From JAOSJL01 sp963704035 (GTDB lineage Bacteria; Actinomycetota; Acidimicrobiia; IMCC26256; JAOSJL01), in assembly GCA_963704035.1 (NCBI GenBank), contig CAVPGR010000002.1, positions 372,001 through 436,000 on the forward strand: DNA of 64,000 bases, in the 5' to 3' direction. How positions within the stretch are numbered: the first letter of the stretch is position 1; each line of letters opens with the position of its first letter. Under the pieces are notes generated by a model that ran no database searches, was not told the DNA's origin, and saw only the letters and a list, made by a program, of their open reading frames with translations. This document shows, one piece after another, positions 17,594 to 26,513 of the stretch. The position numbers and the translations under genes were made by a program.

Positions 17594-17615
17594 GAGATGT
17601 CGTGGTGAGAGATGT
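17587..17615 (+). repeat. Direct repeat GTGGTGAGAGATGT, two copies at a 15-base period
   Basis: Two exact 14-base copies at 17587-17600 and 17602-17615 span the SDR stop codon, followed by a partial third (GTCGTGAGGAG). Likely a local slippage duplication; no function is evident. Confidence 0.6.
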
Positions 17616-17685
17616 GTCGTGAGGAGTGCGTGGTGAGCCACGCCCTACGATCGAGGGTGACGAGACCGCGTGAGAGGAACACCTG

Positions 17686-18982
17686 ATGTTCGAATGGTCC
17701 GAGGAGCACCGGATGGTGCGCGACGCCGTGCGCACGTTCGTCGACACGGAGATCCGCCCCCGCCGCGACGAGATCGAGTTCGGCGACACCCCGCCGTACG
17801 AACTCCTGCCGCGAGTTCTTCCGGACCTTCGGGTTGGACGCGATGGCGCGCGACCAGTTCAAGAAGCGTATCGACGCACAACGTGAGCACGACGAGGCCC
17901 TCGCTCGCGGTGAGGAGCCACCCGAGCACACGCCGCGCTCGGGCGGAAAGGATCCGGCGCTGGCGCTGATCCCCGTGGTGGAGCTCTCGCGCTGCTCACC
18001 GGGTCTGGTGACGGCACTCGGTGTGAGCACGGGTCTCGCGGCGGGCACGATCATGTCGAAGGGCACCATCGAGCAGAAGGAGCGCTGGGGTCTCGACCTA
18101 CTCACCCTCGACAAGATCGGCGCCTGGGCGATCACCGAGCCCGGCTCGGGTTCCGACGCCTTCGGTGGAATGCTCTCCACGGCGCGGCGCGACGGCGACG
18201 AGTACATCCTGAACGGCTCCAAGACGTTCATCACGAACGGTCCGTACGCCGATACCACGGTGTTCATCTGCAAGCTCGACGAGGGAAACGCCCCCGAGCA
18301 CCGGCGGATCCTGAACTTCGTGCTCGACCGCGGCCTTCCGGGTTTCGAGCAGACCTCACCACTGCGCAAGATGGGTCTGCACTCGTCGCCGACCGGTGAG
18401 CTCTTCCTCACCGACGTCCGCGTCGGTGCCGACCGTCTACTGGGAGGACGGGAGGGATCGCAGGGATCCGGGCGCGACAGCGCCAAGGAGAACTTCGTCA
18501 TCGAGCGCACCGGCGTCGCCGCCATGGCCCTCGGGATCGTCGAACGCTGCCTCGAGCTCTCGGTGGAATACGCGCGTGAGCGCGTGCAGTTCGGCAAGAG
18601 GATCGGCGACTACCAACTGATCCAGTTGAAGCTCGCGAAGATGGAGGTGGCACGCCTCAACATCACGAACCTCGTCTACCGGACGCTCGAGATGCGCCAG
18701 GCCGGGCGCGCCATGAGCCTCGCCGAGGCCTCGGCGATGAAGCTCTACGCCGCGCAGTCGGCCACCGAGGTCGCACTCGAGGCGGTGCAGCTGTTCGGGG
18801 GCAACGGCTACATGGCGGAGTACGAGGTCGAACAACTCGCCCGCGACGCCAAGGTGCTCCAGATCTACGCGGGGACCGACGAGATGCAGATCCGCCACAT
18901 CGCCATCGATCTGCTCTCCGAAAAGGACGACCCGGCGAAGGCCGACTCAGCCAAGGCCGACTCGGCGGGGAACGCCGAATGA
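17686..18982 (+). pseudogene. Acyl-CoA dehydrogenase, interrupted by a +1 frameshift
   Basis: Starts at ATG 17686 (MFEWSEEHRMVRDAVRTFVD). After about 41 codons the frame breaks at the CC 17809-17810. Removing one C gives YELLREFFRTFGLDAMARDQFKK, and the rest runs to 18982. Motifs: AWAITEPGSGSDAFGG (flavin/substrate strand), LNGSKTFITNGPYAD, RVQFGKRIGDYQLIQ (helix G and following), LFGGNGYMAEYEVEQLARD and IYAGTDEMQIRHIA. The restored length is about 431 residues, and a KRIDAQREHDEALARGEE insertion lengthens the N-terminal domain. It should oxidise an acyl-CoA to an enoyl-CoA with FAD. It overlaps the next ACAD by ATGA. Either a base error or recent decay. Confidence 0.85.
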
Positions 18983-20231
18983 CGCCGACCGCCGACGACG
19001 TCCGCGCGGAACTGCGCGCGTTCGTCGACGAGGCGTGGGACCCGGATCTGAGCGTCGCCCAGTGGTGGGAACGCCTCACCGAGGGCCGGTGGGCGGTGCC
19101 GACCTGGCCGGAGGAGTGGTGGGGTCGCGCTCTGCCCCAGAACATGGCGGCGGTGGTGCGCGACGAACTGACCGACGCAGGGGCGCTCGGTCCGCCGGCG
19201 GGGCTCGGTTTTCTCCTGGCCGGTCCGACGATCCTCGCTCACGGCACCGACGATCAGCGTCGCCGTTATCTCCGTCCGATCCTCGACGGGACCGAGGCGT
19301 GGTGCCAGCTCTTCAGCGAACCCGGAGCGGGTTCCGATCTGGCGAGCCTCCAGTGCCGGGCGGAGCGTGACGGTGACGAGTGGGTCGTCACCGGGCAGAA
19401 GGTCTGGACGTCGTTCGGGCACCAGGCCGATCTGGGGATGCTCATCGCCCGCACCGATCCGGATCTGCCGAAGCACCAGGGCATCACCTACTTCGCACTG
19501 CCCATGGACCAACCCGGCGTCGACGTTCGTCCTCTTCGGGAGATGACCGGGCACGCCATGTTCAACGAGGTGTTCCTGGATGAGGCGCGTGTACACGACG
19601 CGGATCGGATCGGGGGTCTCGGCGAGGGTTGGCGGGTCGCCAACACGACGCTCGCCGCCGAGAGGGCGGGTCTCGGTTCCGGCGGGAGCGGTGGCGGTGG
19701 CGGAGCGATGGCCGGTCACAAGGGCGGAATGCTCGAAGTCCGCGCCGGAGACCTGGTGCAGAATCGCCCGCGCGGCGCCAACGCTGCCGCCGGTCGCGGG
19801 GCCGGCCCCCTCGTCGAGATGGCTCGACAGCTCGGCAACAACGACGATCCGGTCCTGCGCCAGGAGCTCGCGCGGCTTCACATTCTGAACGAGGTCGGGC
19901 GCATGTCGTCGGAGCGCGCGAAGGCCGGGCGTCGCGCCGGGCGTGAGGTGTCGGGGGCGGGCAACATGGCGAAGCTCATGATGAGCCAGGTCACACGGCT
20001 GACCAGCGAGGTGGGTCTGGCGATCATCGGGAACGAAGGCATGCTGCTGGGGCGGGATACTCCGGGTGGCGGTGCGATCCAGGGGGCGCGCTCTACAGCC
20101 CGGCGGTGTCGATCTACGGCGGCAGCGACGAGATCCAGCGGAACATCATCGGTGAGCGTGTTCTCGGACTGCCCAAGGAGCCGGGGCCCGACCGCGACAC
20201 GCCTTTCCGGGACCTGCTGCTCCCGAGCTGA
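18979..20231 (+). pseudogene. Acyl-CoA dehydrogenase, interrupted by a -1 frameshift near the 3' end
   Basis: Starts ATG 18979, overlapping the previous stop by 4 bases. Motifs: WCQLFSEPGAGSDLASLQ, VTGQKVWTSFGHQAD, ALPMDQPGVDVRPLREMTG and FNEVFLDEARV. An unusual Gly-rich loop, GSGGSGGGGGAMAGHKGGM, lies around residues 233-251. At the five-G run 20082-20086 the frame is lost. Adding one G restores GGAIQGGALYSPAVSIYGGSDEIQRNIIGERVLGLPKEPG and a stop at 20229-20231, giving 417 residues. The restored YGGSDEIQRNIIGERVLGLP end is the standard ACAD terminus, so without it the enzyme would lack its final active-site helix. As read, the frame runs on over the start of aat. Confidence 0.85.
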
Positions 20232-20239
20232 CTCGCACG

Positions 20240-20905
20240 GTGCCGGTCGAACCGCCACCGAGCCCGTGGGAGCTTCCCGATCCCGCCGACGCCGACGACC
20301 GGGGCGTCGTCGGTGTGGGAGCCGACCTCGAGCCCGGCACTCTTCTCGACGCCTACCGGCACGGGATCTTCCCGATGCGCCTCGGAACGGGTGGGCCACT
20401 CGGGTGGTGGTCTCCCGACCCGCGCGGCGTCATCCCCCTGGACGGGTTGCGCGTGTCCCGGTCACTGCGCCGCTCGACACGGCGGTTCACGACCTCGGTG
20501 GACCGCGCGTTCGATCAGGTCATCCGCGGATGTGCTGACCCGACGGCACGGGAGGGCGGGTGGATCGACGACTCGTTCATCGGCGCGTACTCGGAGCTTC
20601 ATCGTCTCGGGTGGGTGCACAGTGTCGAGACGTGGGACATGCAGGGAGAGCTCGTCGGAGGCCTCTACGGCGTCGCCATCGGGGGCTTCTTCGCCGGCGA
20701 GTCGATGTTCCACACGGCGACCGACGCGTCGAAAGTGGCGTTGGTCGCGCTCGTCGACCATCTGAGGTCGCGGGACGCGGCGCTGCTCGACGTGCAGTGG
20801 TGCACCGACCACCTGGCCTCGCTCGGTGCGGTGGAGATCAGCCGAAGCGTCTACCTGGGCCGCCTCAGGCGGGCGCTGACTCTGCCGGACTCCTTCGAGA
20901 CGTAG
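20240..20905 (+). CDS. aat: Leucyl/phenylalanyl-tRNA-protein transferase
   Basis: 221 residues from GTG 20240, eight bases after the repaired ACAD stop. Family blocks: GVVGVGADLEPGTLLDAYRHG and IFPM near the start, WWSPDPRGVIPLDGLRVSRSL, GWIDDSFIGAYSELHRLGWVHSVETW, GGLYGVAIGGFFAGESMF and DVQWCTDHLASLGAVEISR. These define Aat, which transfers Leu or Phe from tRNA to N-terminal Arg/Lys of proteins to mark them for ClpS/ClpAP degradation (N-end rule). It is cytoplasmic and of normal length. The 3' end overlaps the convergent MMPL gene by 41 bases. Confidence 0.95.
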   Translation: MPVEPPPSPWELPDPADADDRGVVGVGADLEPGTLLDAYRHGIFPMRLGTGGPLGWWSPDPRGVIPLDGLRVSRSLRRSTRRFTTSVDRAFDQVIRGCADPTAREGGWIDDSFIGAYSELHRLGWVHSVETWDMQGELVGGLYGVAIGGFFAGESMFHTATDASKVALVALVDHLRSRDAALLDVQWCTDHLASLGAVEISRSVYLGRLRRALTLPDSFET

Positions 20906-23090
20906 TCGATCCGGCGTCGATCTCCATGCGGGGGAGGATCCGGTCGAGCCACCGGGGGATCCACCAACCCGCGCGCCCGAACACCGTCATCAGCGCCGGC
21001 ATCACGGCGAGCACGATCAGGGCGTCGAACAGAACCGCGACGGCGAGCCCCAAACCGAACATCTTCACGGTCACGACCTCGTTCAGAACAAACGATCCGA
21101 AGACGGTGAACATGATGAGCGCCGCACTCACGATCACGCGGCTCGACCCTCCGAGCCCGAAGACGACGGCCGCCTTGGCGTCGTTGCTCCGGGTGTACTC
21201 CTCGCGCACTCCGCTCAGGAAGAACACCTGATAGTCCATCGAGAGACCGAACAGGATCGCGAAGAGCATCAGCGGAACGAACGAGACGATCGGCACGCTC
21301 TGGTCGACACCGATGATGCTCGATCCCACGTTCTCCTGGAACACCGAGGTGATGATGCCGTAGGCGGCGACCACGGATACGAGATTGAGAAGACTGGCGG
21401 CGACGGCTCCGAGCACCGTGCGGAACACCACGAGCATGAGGAGCAGCGACAGTCCCATCACCGCGCCGATGAACAACGGGAGGCGGCTCTGGATCCGCCT
21501 TCCGAGGTCGATGAACTCGGCGGTTTCGCCACCCACGAAGGCCTGCGCTCCCGTGCCCTCGACGGCCTCGGGGATCGTCGTAGCCCGGAGCTTCTGGATC
21601 AGATCCTCGGTGGCCACGGAGTCGGGAGAGGTCGTCGGAAAGGCCAGAACGACCGCGGCCTTCGAGGAGTCGGGGTCCTTGGTGTTGCTGTACTGGATCG
21701 GCACGTCCTTCGAGAATGCGTCGATACCGTCGACCTCCGACACTTCCCTCTGGATCGCCTCCGCGCCCTTTTCGCCATCGGAGCCGGACAACTCGGCGGC
21801 GATGAGCAGCGGTCCGTTGAACCCCGGCCCGAAACCCTTCGCCAAGGTGTCGTATGCGTGGCGCTGGATGCTCGATTCGGGCGCGCTCCCGTCGTCGGTC
21901 GCGCCCAGGCGCATGTTGCGTGTCGGGAGGGCGAGCACCAAGAGGATCAACAGAATGGGAACGAGAAGGAACCACGGCCTGCGCACGACGAAGCCGGCGT
22001 AGCGACTCGGTCGGTGAATGTCTTCTCCCTCCGTGTCGGTCGAAGGGGCGATCTTCGGGCGGGGCCCGATGCCGGGGATGTGCCAACGCATCACGCCGCT
22101 GCCCGCGAGTCCCATCAGTGCAGGCAGAAGTGTGAGGGCAGCGATCATCATGACGGCCACCACGATGGCCGCGGAGAAGCCGAGAATGCCGACGTACGGG
22201 ATCCCCGACAGGAAGAGGCCGCACAGGGCGATGATGACGGTCGTTCCGGCGAAGAGCACCGCCTGGCCGGCGGTCGCGACCGCCATCCCGATCGAGTCGT
22301 GCATCGCCATGCCGTCCTCGAGATTCCGTCGGTGGCGCATGAGGATGAACAGCGAGTAGTCGATGCCCACGCCGAGCCCGATCATCGTCCCGAGCGTCGG
22401 CGCGACCGTGCCGATGTTCACGAAAGCCGACAACAGCGACAGTGTGCCGATTCCCGCGCCGAGCCCGAGCAGTGCGGTGCCGATCGGCAGGCCCATGGCG
22501 ATCACGGATCCGAGCGCGAACAACAGGATGACCACGGCGAAGGCGAGCCCGATCTCGTCAGCGTGACCCGCCGCCGGAGGGTTGTCGAAGTCCACCAACT
22601 CGCCGCCCAACGAGACGGTCAGGTCCTCGTTGGCCGTGATGGGTGCGGTGGCGAACTCCAGTTCCTTGAAAGCGTCCTTGGGGAGGTCCTGGATCTGTCT
22701 TGAGTACTGGACCTGGGCGAACCCGATCTTGTCCTTGAACTCCCCGTCAGGTGCCGACGTGAGCGAGGGCTCGGATTCCACGCTGTCGAGCTCCGACACG
22801 TTCTTCAGCGCTTCGTCGATCGACTTCTTGTTGGCGGCATCGGACAGTGTGCCCGTGTCGGCCTCGACGACGATCTGCGCGGTCACGCCGTTCTGGGCGG
22901 GGAAGTCGGATTCGAGGAGGTCGATGGCGTGCTGGGAGTCGGCGCCCGGGATCGTGAAGTTGTCGCTGTACGCGCCGTCGGCACTCTTGGCGCCCAGGAA
23001 GATCCCGACGAGAGCGAGGATCCACACGCCGAGCACGATCCAGTGGTGCCGGGCGGCCCCGCGTCCCAGCCGTTCGAGAAACCGAGCCAT
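20865..23090 (-). CDS. MMPL/RND-family membrane transporter
   Basis: 741 residues from ATG 23090, preceded by AGGAGGGCTC. Two-fold RND architecture: TM1 (WIVLGVWILALVGIFLG), a periplasmic loop with PGADSQHAIDLLESDFP, six TM helices with the proton-relay LGVGIDYSLFI, a cytoplasmic linker, then the second half (VPILLILLVLALPTRNMRLG) with the matching LFGLSMDYQVFFLSGVREE. MMPL proteins export lipids or siderophores, or take up heme, using the proton gradient. The length is short compared with mycobacterial MmpL lipid exporters and is typical of the smaller actinobacterial MMPL group. Divergent from an LLM gene over an operator-like repeat array. The cargo is unknown. Confidence 0.9.
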   Translation of the reverse strand: MARFLERLGRGAARHHWIVLGVWILALVGIFLGAKSADGAYSDNFTIPGADSQHAIDLLESDFPAQNGVTAQIVVEADTGTLSDAANKKSIDEALKNVSELDSVESEPSLTSAPDGEFKDKIGFAQVQYSRQIQDLPKDAFKELEFATAPITANEDLTVSLGGELVDFDNPPAAGHADEIGLAFAVVILLFALGSVIAMGLPIGTALLGLGAGIGTLSLLSAFVNIGTVAPTLGTMIGLGVGIDYSLFILMRHRRNLEDGMAMHDSIGMAVATAGQAVLFAGTTVIIALCGLFLSGIPYVGILGFSAAIVVAVMMIAALTLLPALMGLAGSGVMRWHIPGIGPRPKIAPSTDTEGEDIHRPSRYAGFVVRRPWFLLVPILLILLVLALPTRNMRLGATDDGSAPESSIQRHAYDTLAKGFGPGFNGPLLIAAELSGSDGEKGAEAIQREVSEVDGIDAFSKDVPIQYSNTKDPDSSKAAVVLAFPTTSPDSVATEDLIQKLRATTIPEAVEGTGAQAFVGGETAEFIDLGRRIQSRLPLFIGAVMGLSLLLMLVVFRTVLGAVAASLLNLVSVVAAYGIITSVFQENVGSSIIGVDQSVPIVSFVPLMLFAILFGLSMDYQVFFLSGVREEYTRSNDAKAAVVFGLGGSSRVIVSAALIMFTVFGSFVLNEVVTVKMFGLGLAVAVLFDALIVLAVMPALMTVFGRAGWWIPRWLDRILPRMEIDAGSTTSRRSPAESAPA

Positions 23091-23174
23091 GAGCCCTCCT
23101 GGGAGCGGTCGCCGCTGCGAAGCGTAAGCCGTGGCGACCGATGGGATGTGCCAATCCCCATCGGAGCTTTGGTG

Positions 23175-23226
23175 TCGAACCTTTGGCATCATGGTTCGAG
23201 ACATGGTTCGAGACATGGTTCGAGAC
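23175..23226. promoter_or_regulatory. Operator-like array: three 12-base tandem repeats plus an inverted half-site
   Basis: ATGGTTCGAGAC is repeated three times without change at 23191-23202, 23203-23214 and 23215-23226. TCGAACC at 23175-23181 is the inverse of the GGTTCGA in each repeat. The array fills the centre of the 192-base divergent spacer between the MMPL and LLM genes, so it may control both. The regulator is unknown. Confidence 0.5.
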
Positions 23227-23282
23227 GGCACGCGCAGCCGTCGCGTGTTCGAGGGTGCCGTCCGCTCGATGGAGGAGCCACC

Positions 23283-24311
23283 GTGAAGCTGGGACTGCAA
23301 ATCGGGTACTGGGGCGCAGGCCCCCCGCAGGGTGTCGAGGAGCAGATCGCCGAGGCCGAGCGCCTCGGCTACGACTCCGTGTGGACAGCCGAAGCGTGGG
23401 GCTCCGACGCGCTCACACCCCTGGCGTGGTGGGGACGGTCCACCAGCCGGATGCAGCTCGGGACGGCGATCATCCAGCTCTCGGCACGGACTCCCGCCGC
23501 CACGGCGATGGCGGCGATCACGATGGACCACCTCACCGAGGGGCGGTTCATCCTCGGTCTCGGTGCGTCGGGCCCGCAGGTCGTGGAGGGCTGGTACGGC
23601 GAGTCATATTCCAAGCCGCTGGCGCGCACCCGCGAGTACGTCGAGATCATCCGGCGAATCCTCGCTCGCGACGAGCGGGTCTCGTTTTCCGGCGAGCACT
23701 ACGCGATGCCCTTTCCCGGCGGCACGGGCCTCGGCAAGCCGCTGCGCTCGATCGTGCACCCGTTGCGCGACGACCTTCCCATCTACCTGGCCGCCGAGGG
23801 ACCCAAGAACGTCGCTTTGACGGCCGAGATCGCCGACGGGTGGCTGGCGCTCTTCTTTTCGCCACGAGACAACGCGTTCTACCGCTCCGCGCTCGACGAG
23901 GGTTTCGCACGGGAGGGTGCCCGTCACACGCCCGACGACTTCGAGGTGGCGTGCACCGTCCCGATCATCATCCATGACGACACCGAGGTCGCGGCCGACG
24001 CGTACCGCCCGATGCTGGCGTTGTACATCGGTGGGATGGGGGCGAAGGATCAGAACTTCCACACCGAGGTGTTCTCCCGGATGGGTTACGAGGCCGAGGC
24101 CAAGAAGATCCAGGAGCTCTACCTCGCCGGACGCAAGGACGAGGCGGCTGCAGCCGTCCCCACGGCGCTGGTCGAGGACGTGGCGCTGGTCGGCCCCAAG
24201 GACAAGATCCGAGACGAAGTGGCTCGCTGGCGCGAGACGGTTGTCACAACGTTCCTCGTGTTCGGCGACATACCGACGCTGCGCGACATCGCCGAGATCG
24301 TTCTGGACTAG
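23283..24311 (+). CDS. LLM-class (luciferase-like) F420-dependent oxidoreductase
   Basis: 342 residues from GTG 23283, seven bases after GGAGGAG. TIM-barrel bacterial-luciferase family: LGLQIGYWG at strand 1, EAERLGYDSVWTAEAWGSDA, LGTAIIQLSARTPAATAMAA, LTEGRFILGLGASGPQVVEGWYG, PIYLAAEGPKNVALTAEIADGWL and LVGPKDKIRDEVARWRE. The GLGASGPQVVEGW segment is characteristic of F420-dependent members. Enzymes of this group move hydride between F420 and alcohols, imines or activated double bonds. Substrate unknown. It sits between an MMPL exporter and a regulator, with no obvious operon partner. Confidence 0.9.
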   Translation: MKLGLQIGYWGAGPPQGVEEQIAEAERLGYDSVWTAEAWGSDALTPLAWWGRSTSRMQLGTAIIQLSARTPAATAMAAITMDHLTEGRFILGLGASGPQVVEGWYGESYSKPLARTREYVEIIRRILARDERVSFSGEHYAMPFPGGTGLGKPLRSIVHPLRDDLPIYLAAEGPKNVALTAEIADGWLALFFSPRDNAFYRSALDEGFAREGARHTPDDFEVACTVPIIIHDDTEVAADAYRPMLALYIGGMGAKDQNFHTEVFSRMGYEAEAKKIQELYLAGRKDEAAAAVPTALVEDVALVGPKDKIRDEVARWRETVVTTFLVFGDIPTLRDIAEIVLD

Positions 24312-24320
24312 GTACTCGCG

Positions 24321-25154
24321 TCACTCGCGGATTGTGGGTTCGTCGTCGCCGCGTTCGATCACGATCGCGTCGCCGATCTCGACGTCGTCATCGTGCGTCG
24401 TGTCGTCGTCTTCACCGCCGCGGACCGTCGGTTGGTCGTCGCCGCGCTCGATCACGATCGCGTCGCCGATCTCGACACCCTGTTCGGGCCCGCCGCCGCC
24501 GTTCGCATCGGCGGCGCTCGTCGCCTGAAGACCGCTGATGATCCCCGCGCCCAACATCAGGCCCGCCGCGGGCATCGCCACCCGGCGCCGAAGGATGAGC
24601 CGGCGCATCGAGACGGCGTCCTCGAGTGAGACGTCCATGAGATCCATGAGGCGGCGCTCGATGACCGCGGGCTCGCGTCCGAGAGCGTCCGCCAGCGCCG
24701 ACAGGTCGTCGTCGCGAAGCGGGAGTGGCCGCGATCGGGAAGCGTTGCGCAGTTCGTAGAGGAGCTCGAGGTACTTGCGGAGCACGTCGGACTCGCCGAC
24801 GCCGGATCTGTCCGCCTCCAGGTCGCTCACCGCGTGCACGGCGTCGCCGAGTTGGAGGGTGGCGGCTTCCATGTCGATCTCGACGGAGCGGCGCGGCGGA
24901 AGGAGCTCCTCCACCTCGACCTCGTAGACCGCTGCCAACCGTGCGAGATCGGCGTCAGGAATGCGCGAGCGGCCGGTCTCGAAGGCCTTCAGTCGGCGCG
25001 ACTCGACACCCGATTCGGTGGCCACAGCACGGCGCGACAGGCAGACGGCGCGCCGGTAGGCGGCCAGGACGGCCCCCACCCGCGCGGAGGGGAGGCCCTC
25101 GGTGTAGCGGTAGGCAGCGGCTGGATCCGAGGGGAGGGTGTCTGCGGCTTCCAT
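24321..25154 (-). CDS. Membrane-anchored HTH (XRE-like) protein with duplicated C-terminal tail
   Basis: 277 residues from ATG 25154. Residues 26-80 form a Cro/CI-type HTH (VGAVLAAYRRAVCLSRRAVA, KAFETGRSRIPDADLARLAA). A helical middle region spans about 95-185. A basic patch RRLILRRR leads into one membrane helix (about 192-212), and the tail after it should lie outside the membrane. The tail holds two near-identical 19-residue units (227-245 and 258-276), VEIGDAIVIERGDDQPTVR and a copy differing at two positions, separated by an acidic spacer. This suggests a one-component sensor or an anchored nucleoid-binding protein. I do not recognise the tail. It is divergent from the thiolase gene. Confidence 0.8.
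   Translation of the reverse strand: MEAADTLPSDPAAAYRYTEGLPSARVGAVLAAYRRAVCLSRRAVATESGVESRRLKAFETGRSRIPDADLARLAAVYEVEVEELLPPRRSVEIDMEAATLQLGDAVHAVSDLEADRSGVGESDVLRKYLELLYELRNASRSRPLPLRDDDLSALADALGREPAVIERRLMDLMDVSLEDAVSMRRLILRRRVAMPAAGLMLGAGIISGLQATSAADANGGGGPEQGVEIGDAIVIERGDDQPTVRGGEDDDTTHDDDVEIGDAIVIERGDDEPTIRE
24334..24476 (-). repeat. Two 50-base direct repeats inside the HTH protein gene
   Basis: 24334-24383 and 24427-24476 are identical at 47 of 50 positions, with a period of 93 bases (31 codons), encoding the duplicated tail unit. The near-perfect DNA identity indicates a recent internal duplication. Confidence 0.85.
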
Positions 25155-25245
25155 ACACGTGGAATCGGCACTCTCCGCAGCGTCTTGAAGGATTTCGCGC
25201 TCTCAGTGCCCAGAAGGCCCTTCGAAAGGCGGCCCGTCGGTGTCC

Positions 25246-25251
25246 TAGATT
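25246..25251 (+). promoter_or_regulatory. -10-like TAGATT upstream of the thiolase gene
   Basis: TAGATT lies 47 bases before the thiolase ATG. The same hexamer stands 53 bases before ATG 45566 and 50 bases before GTG 61680, which supports its use as a -10 element here. The -35 is unclear (TTCGAA at 25221). Confidence 0.3.
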
Positions 25252-25298
25252 CCACAGCAACGGATCCCGACGGGATCCCCGTGGTCCGAGGAGCCCCC

Positions 25299-26510
25299 AT
25301 GCCCGAACCCGTGATCGTCGCCGCCACCCGGAGCCCGATCGGGCGTGCCTTCAAGGGATCGCTCGTCGACCTGCGCGCCGACGACCTCGCCGCCACGATC
25401 ATCGGCGCTGCACTGGACCAGGTCCCCGAACTGGACCGCAACGAGGTCGACGATCTCATGTTGGGCTGTGGTCTGCCGGGCGGCGAACAGGGCTTCAACA
25501 TGGGACGCATCGTGGCGATCCTCGCCGACATGCCCGACGTGCCCGGTACCACGATCACCCGCTACTGCTCCTCATCACTCCAGACGATTCGCATGGCCGC
25601 GCACGCGATCAAGGCCGGCGAGGGCGACGCCTTCGTGGCGGCCGGTGTCGAGTGTGTGAGCCGGTTCGGTTCGGGGAATTCCGACAGCCTTCCCGACACC
25701 CAGAACCCCGTCTTCGCCGACGCACAGCTCCGCTCGCTGCAACGCTCCGAGGGTGGTCAGCCGCCGTGGTCACCGCCCGAGGGGCTTCCCGACGCCTACA
25801 TCGCGATGGGCCAGACCGCCGAGAACGTCGCCGAGCTCGAGAACGTCTCACGCGAGCGGATGGACGCGTTCGCCGCCCGGTCCCAGCAGCGGGCGGTCGA
25901 AGCGCAGAACAACTGTTTTTTCGAGCGCGAGATCACACCCGTCACCCTGCCCGACGGAACGGCCGTGAGCACCGACGACGGCCCCCGCCCCGACACCACT
26001 GCCGAGAAGCTGGCGGAACTGAAGCCCGTGTTCCGACCCGACGGGAAGATCACCGCCGGCAACGCCTGCCCTCTGAACGACGGCGCCGCGGCCGTGATCG
26101 TGATGTCCGACACCAAGGCGAAAGACCTCGGTATCACGCCGATCGCGCGCGTGGTTTCGAGCGGTGTGAGCGCCCTCAACCCCGAGATCATGGGGCTGGG
26201 GCCGATCGGTGCGAGTCGTCAGGCGCTTGACCGAGCGGGAATGACCATTGGCGACGTCGACCGCGTCGAGATCAACGAGGCGTTCGCCGCCCAGGTGCTG
26301 CCGTCAGCCGACCAGCTCGGCATCGACGAGGACAAGCTCAACGTCAACGGCGGTGCGATCGCCCTCGGACACCCCTTCGGGATGACGGGCGCCCGCATCA
26401 TGGCGACGCTTCTGAACGGTCTCGACGACTCCGGCGGGACCGTGGGCCTCGAGACCATGTGTGTCGGCGGCGGTCAGGGCATGGCGATGATCGTCGAGCG
26501 CCTCAACTAG
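25299..26510 (+). CDS. Thiolase family protein (acetyl-CoA C-acyltransferase)
   Basis: 403 residues from ATG 25299 with GAGGAG seven bases upstream; the frame opens much earlier, but only this start fits the family. The nucleophilic Cys sits in TRYCSSSLQTIRMAAHAI (about residue 92), the catalytic His in GGAIALGHPFGMTGAR and the second Cys in CVGGGQGMAM. It opens with MPEPVIVAATRSPIGRAFKG, as in degradative thiolases. It cleaves 3-ketoacyl-CoA to release acetyl- or propionyl-CoA, or condenses two acyl-CoAs. It is alone in its orientation, opposite a membrane HTH protein, and could supply the last beta-oxidation step for the FadD/FadE genes elsewhere in the window. Confidence 0.92.
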   Translation: MPEPVIVAATRSPIGRAFKGSLVDLRADDLAATIIGAALDQVPELDRNEVDDLMLGCGLPGGEQGFNMGRIVAILADMPDVPGTTITRYCSSSLQTIRMAAHAIKAGEGDAFVAAGVECVSRFGSGNSDSLPDTQNPVFADAQLRSLQRSEGGQPPWSPPEGLPDAYIAMGQTAENVAELENVSRERMDAFAARSQQRAVEAQNNCFFEREITPVTLPDGTAVSTDDGPRPDTTAEKLAELKPVFRPDGKITAGNACPLNDGAAAVIVMSDTKAKDLGITPIARVVSSGVSALNPEIMGLGPIGASRQALDRAGMTIGDVDRVEINEAFAAQVLPSADQLGIDEDKLNVNGGAIALGHPFGMTGARIMATLLNGLDDSGGTVGLETMCVGGGQGMAMIVERLN

Positions 26511-26513
26511 AAC

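Noticed and set aside
17686..20231. Programmed frameshifting in the two ACAD genes.
   Set aside because: No slippery heptamer with a downstream structure was seen, ACADs are not known to use it, and breaks of the same type occur in unrelated genes here.
20851..22224. A 457-codon minus-strand frame beside the MMPL gene.
   Set aside because: Same strand but a different frame from MMPL; MMPL has a matching start, ribosome site and RND motifs.
24725..26230. A 501-codon plus-strand frame overlapping the thiolase gene.
   Set aside because: Arg/Pro-rich shadow frame; the thiolase frame from 25299 carries all catalytic residues.
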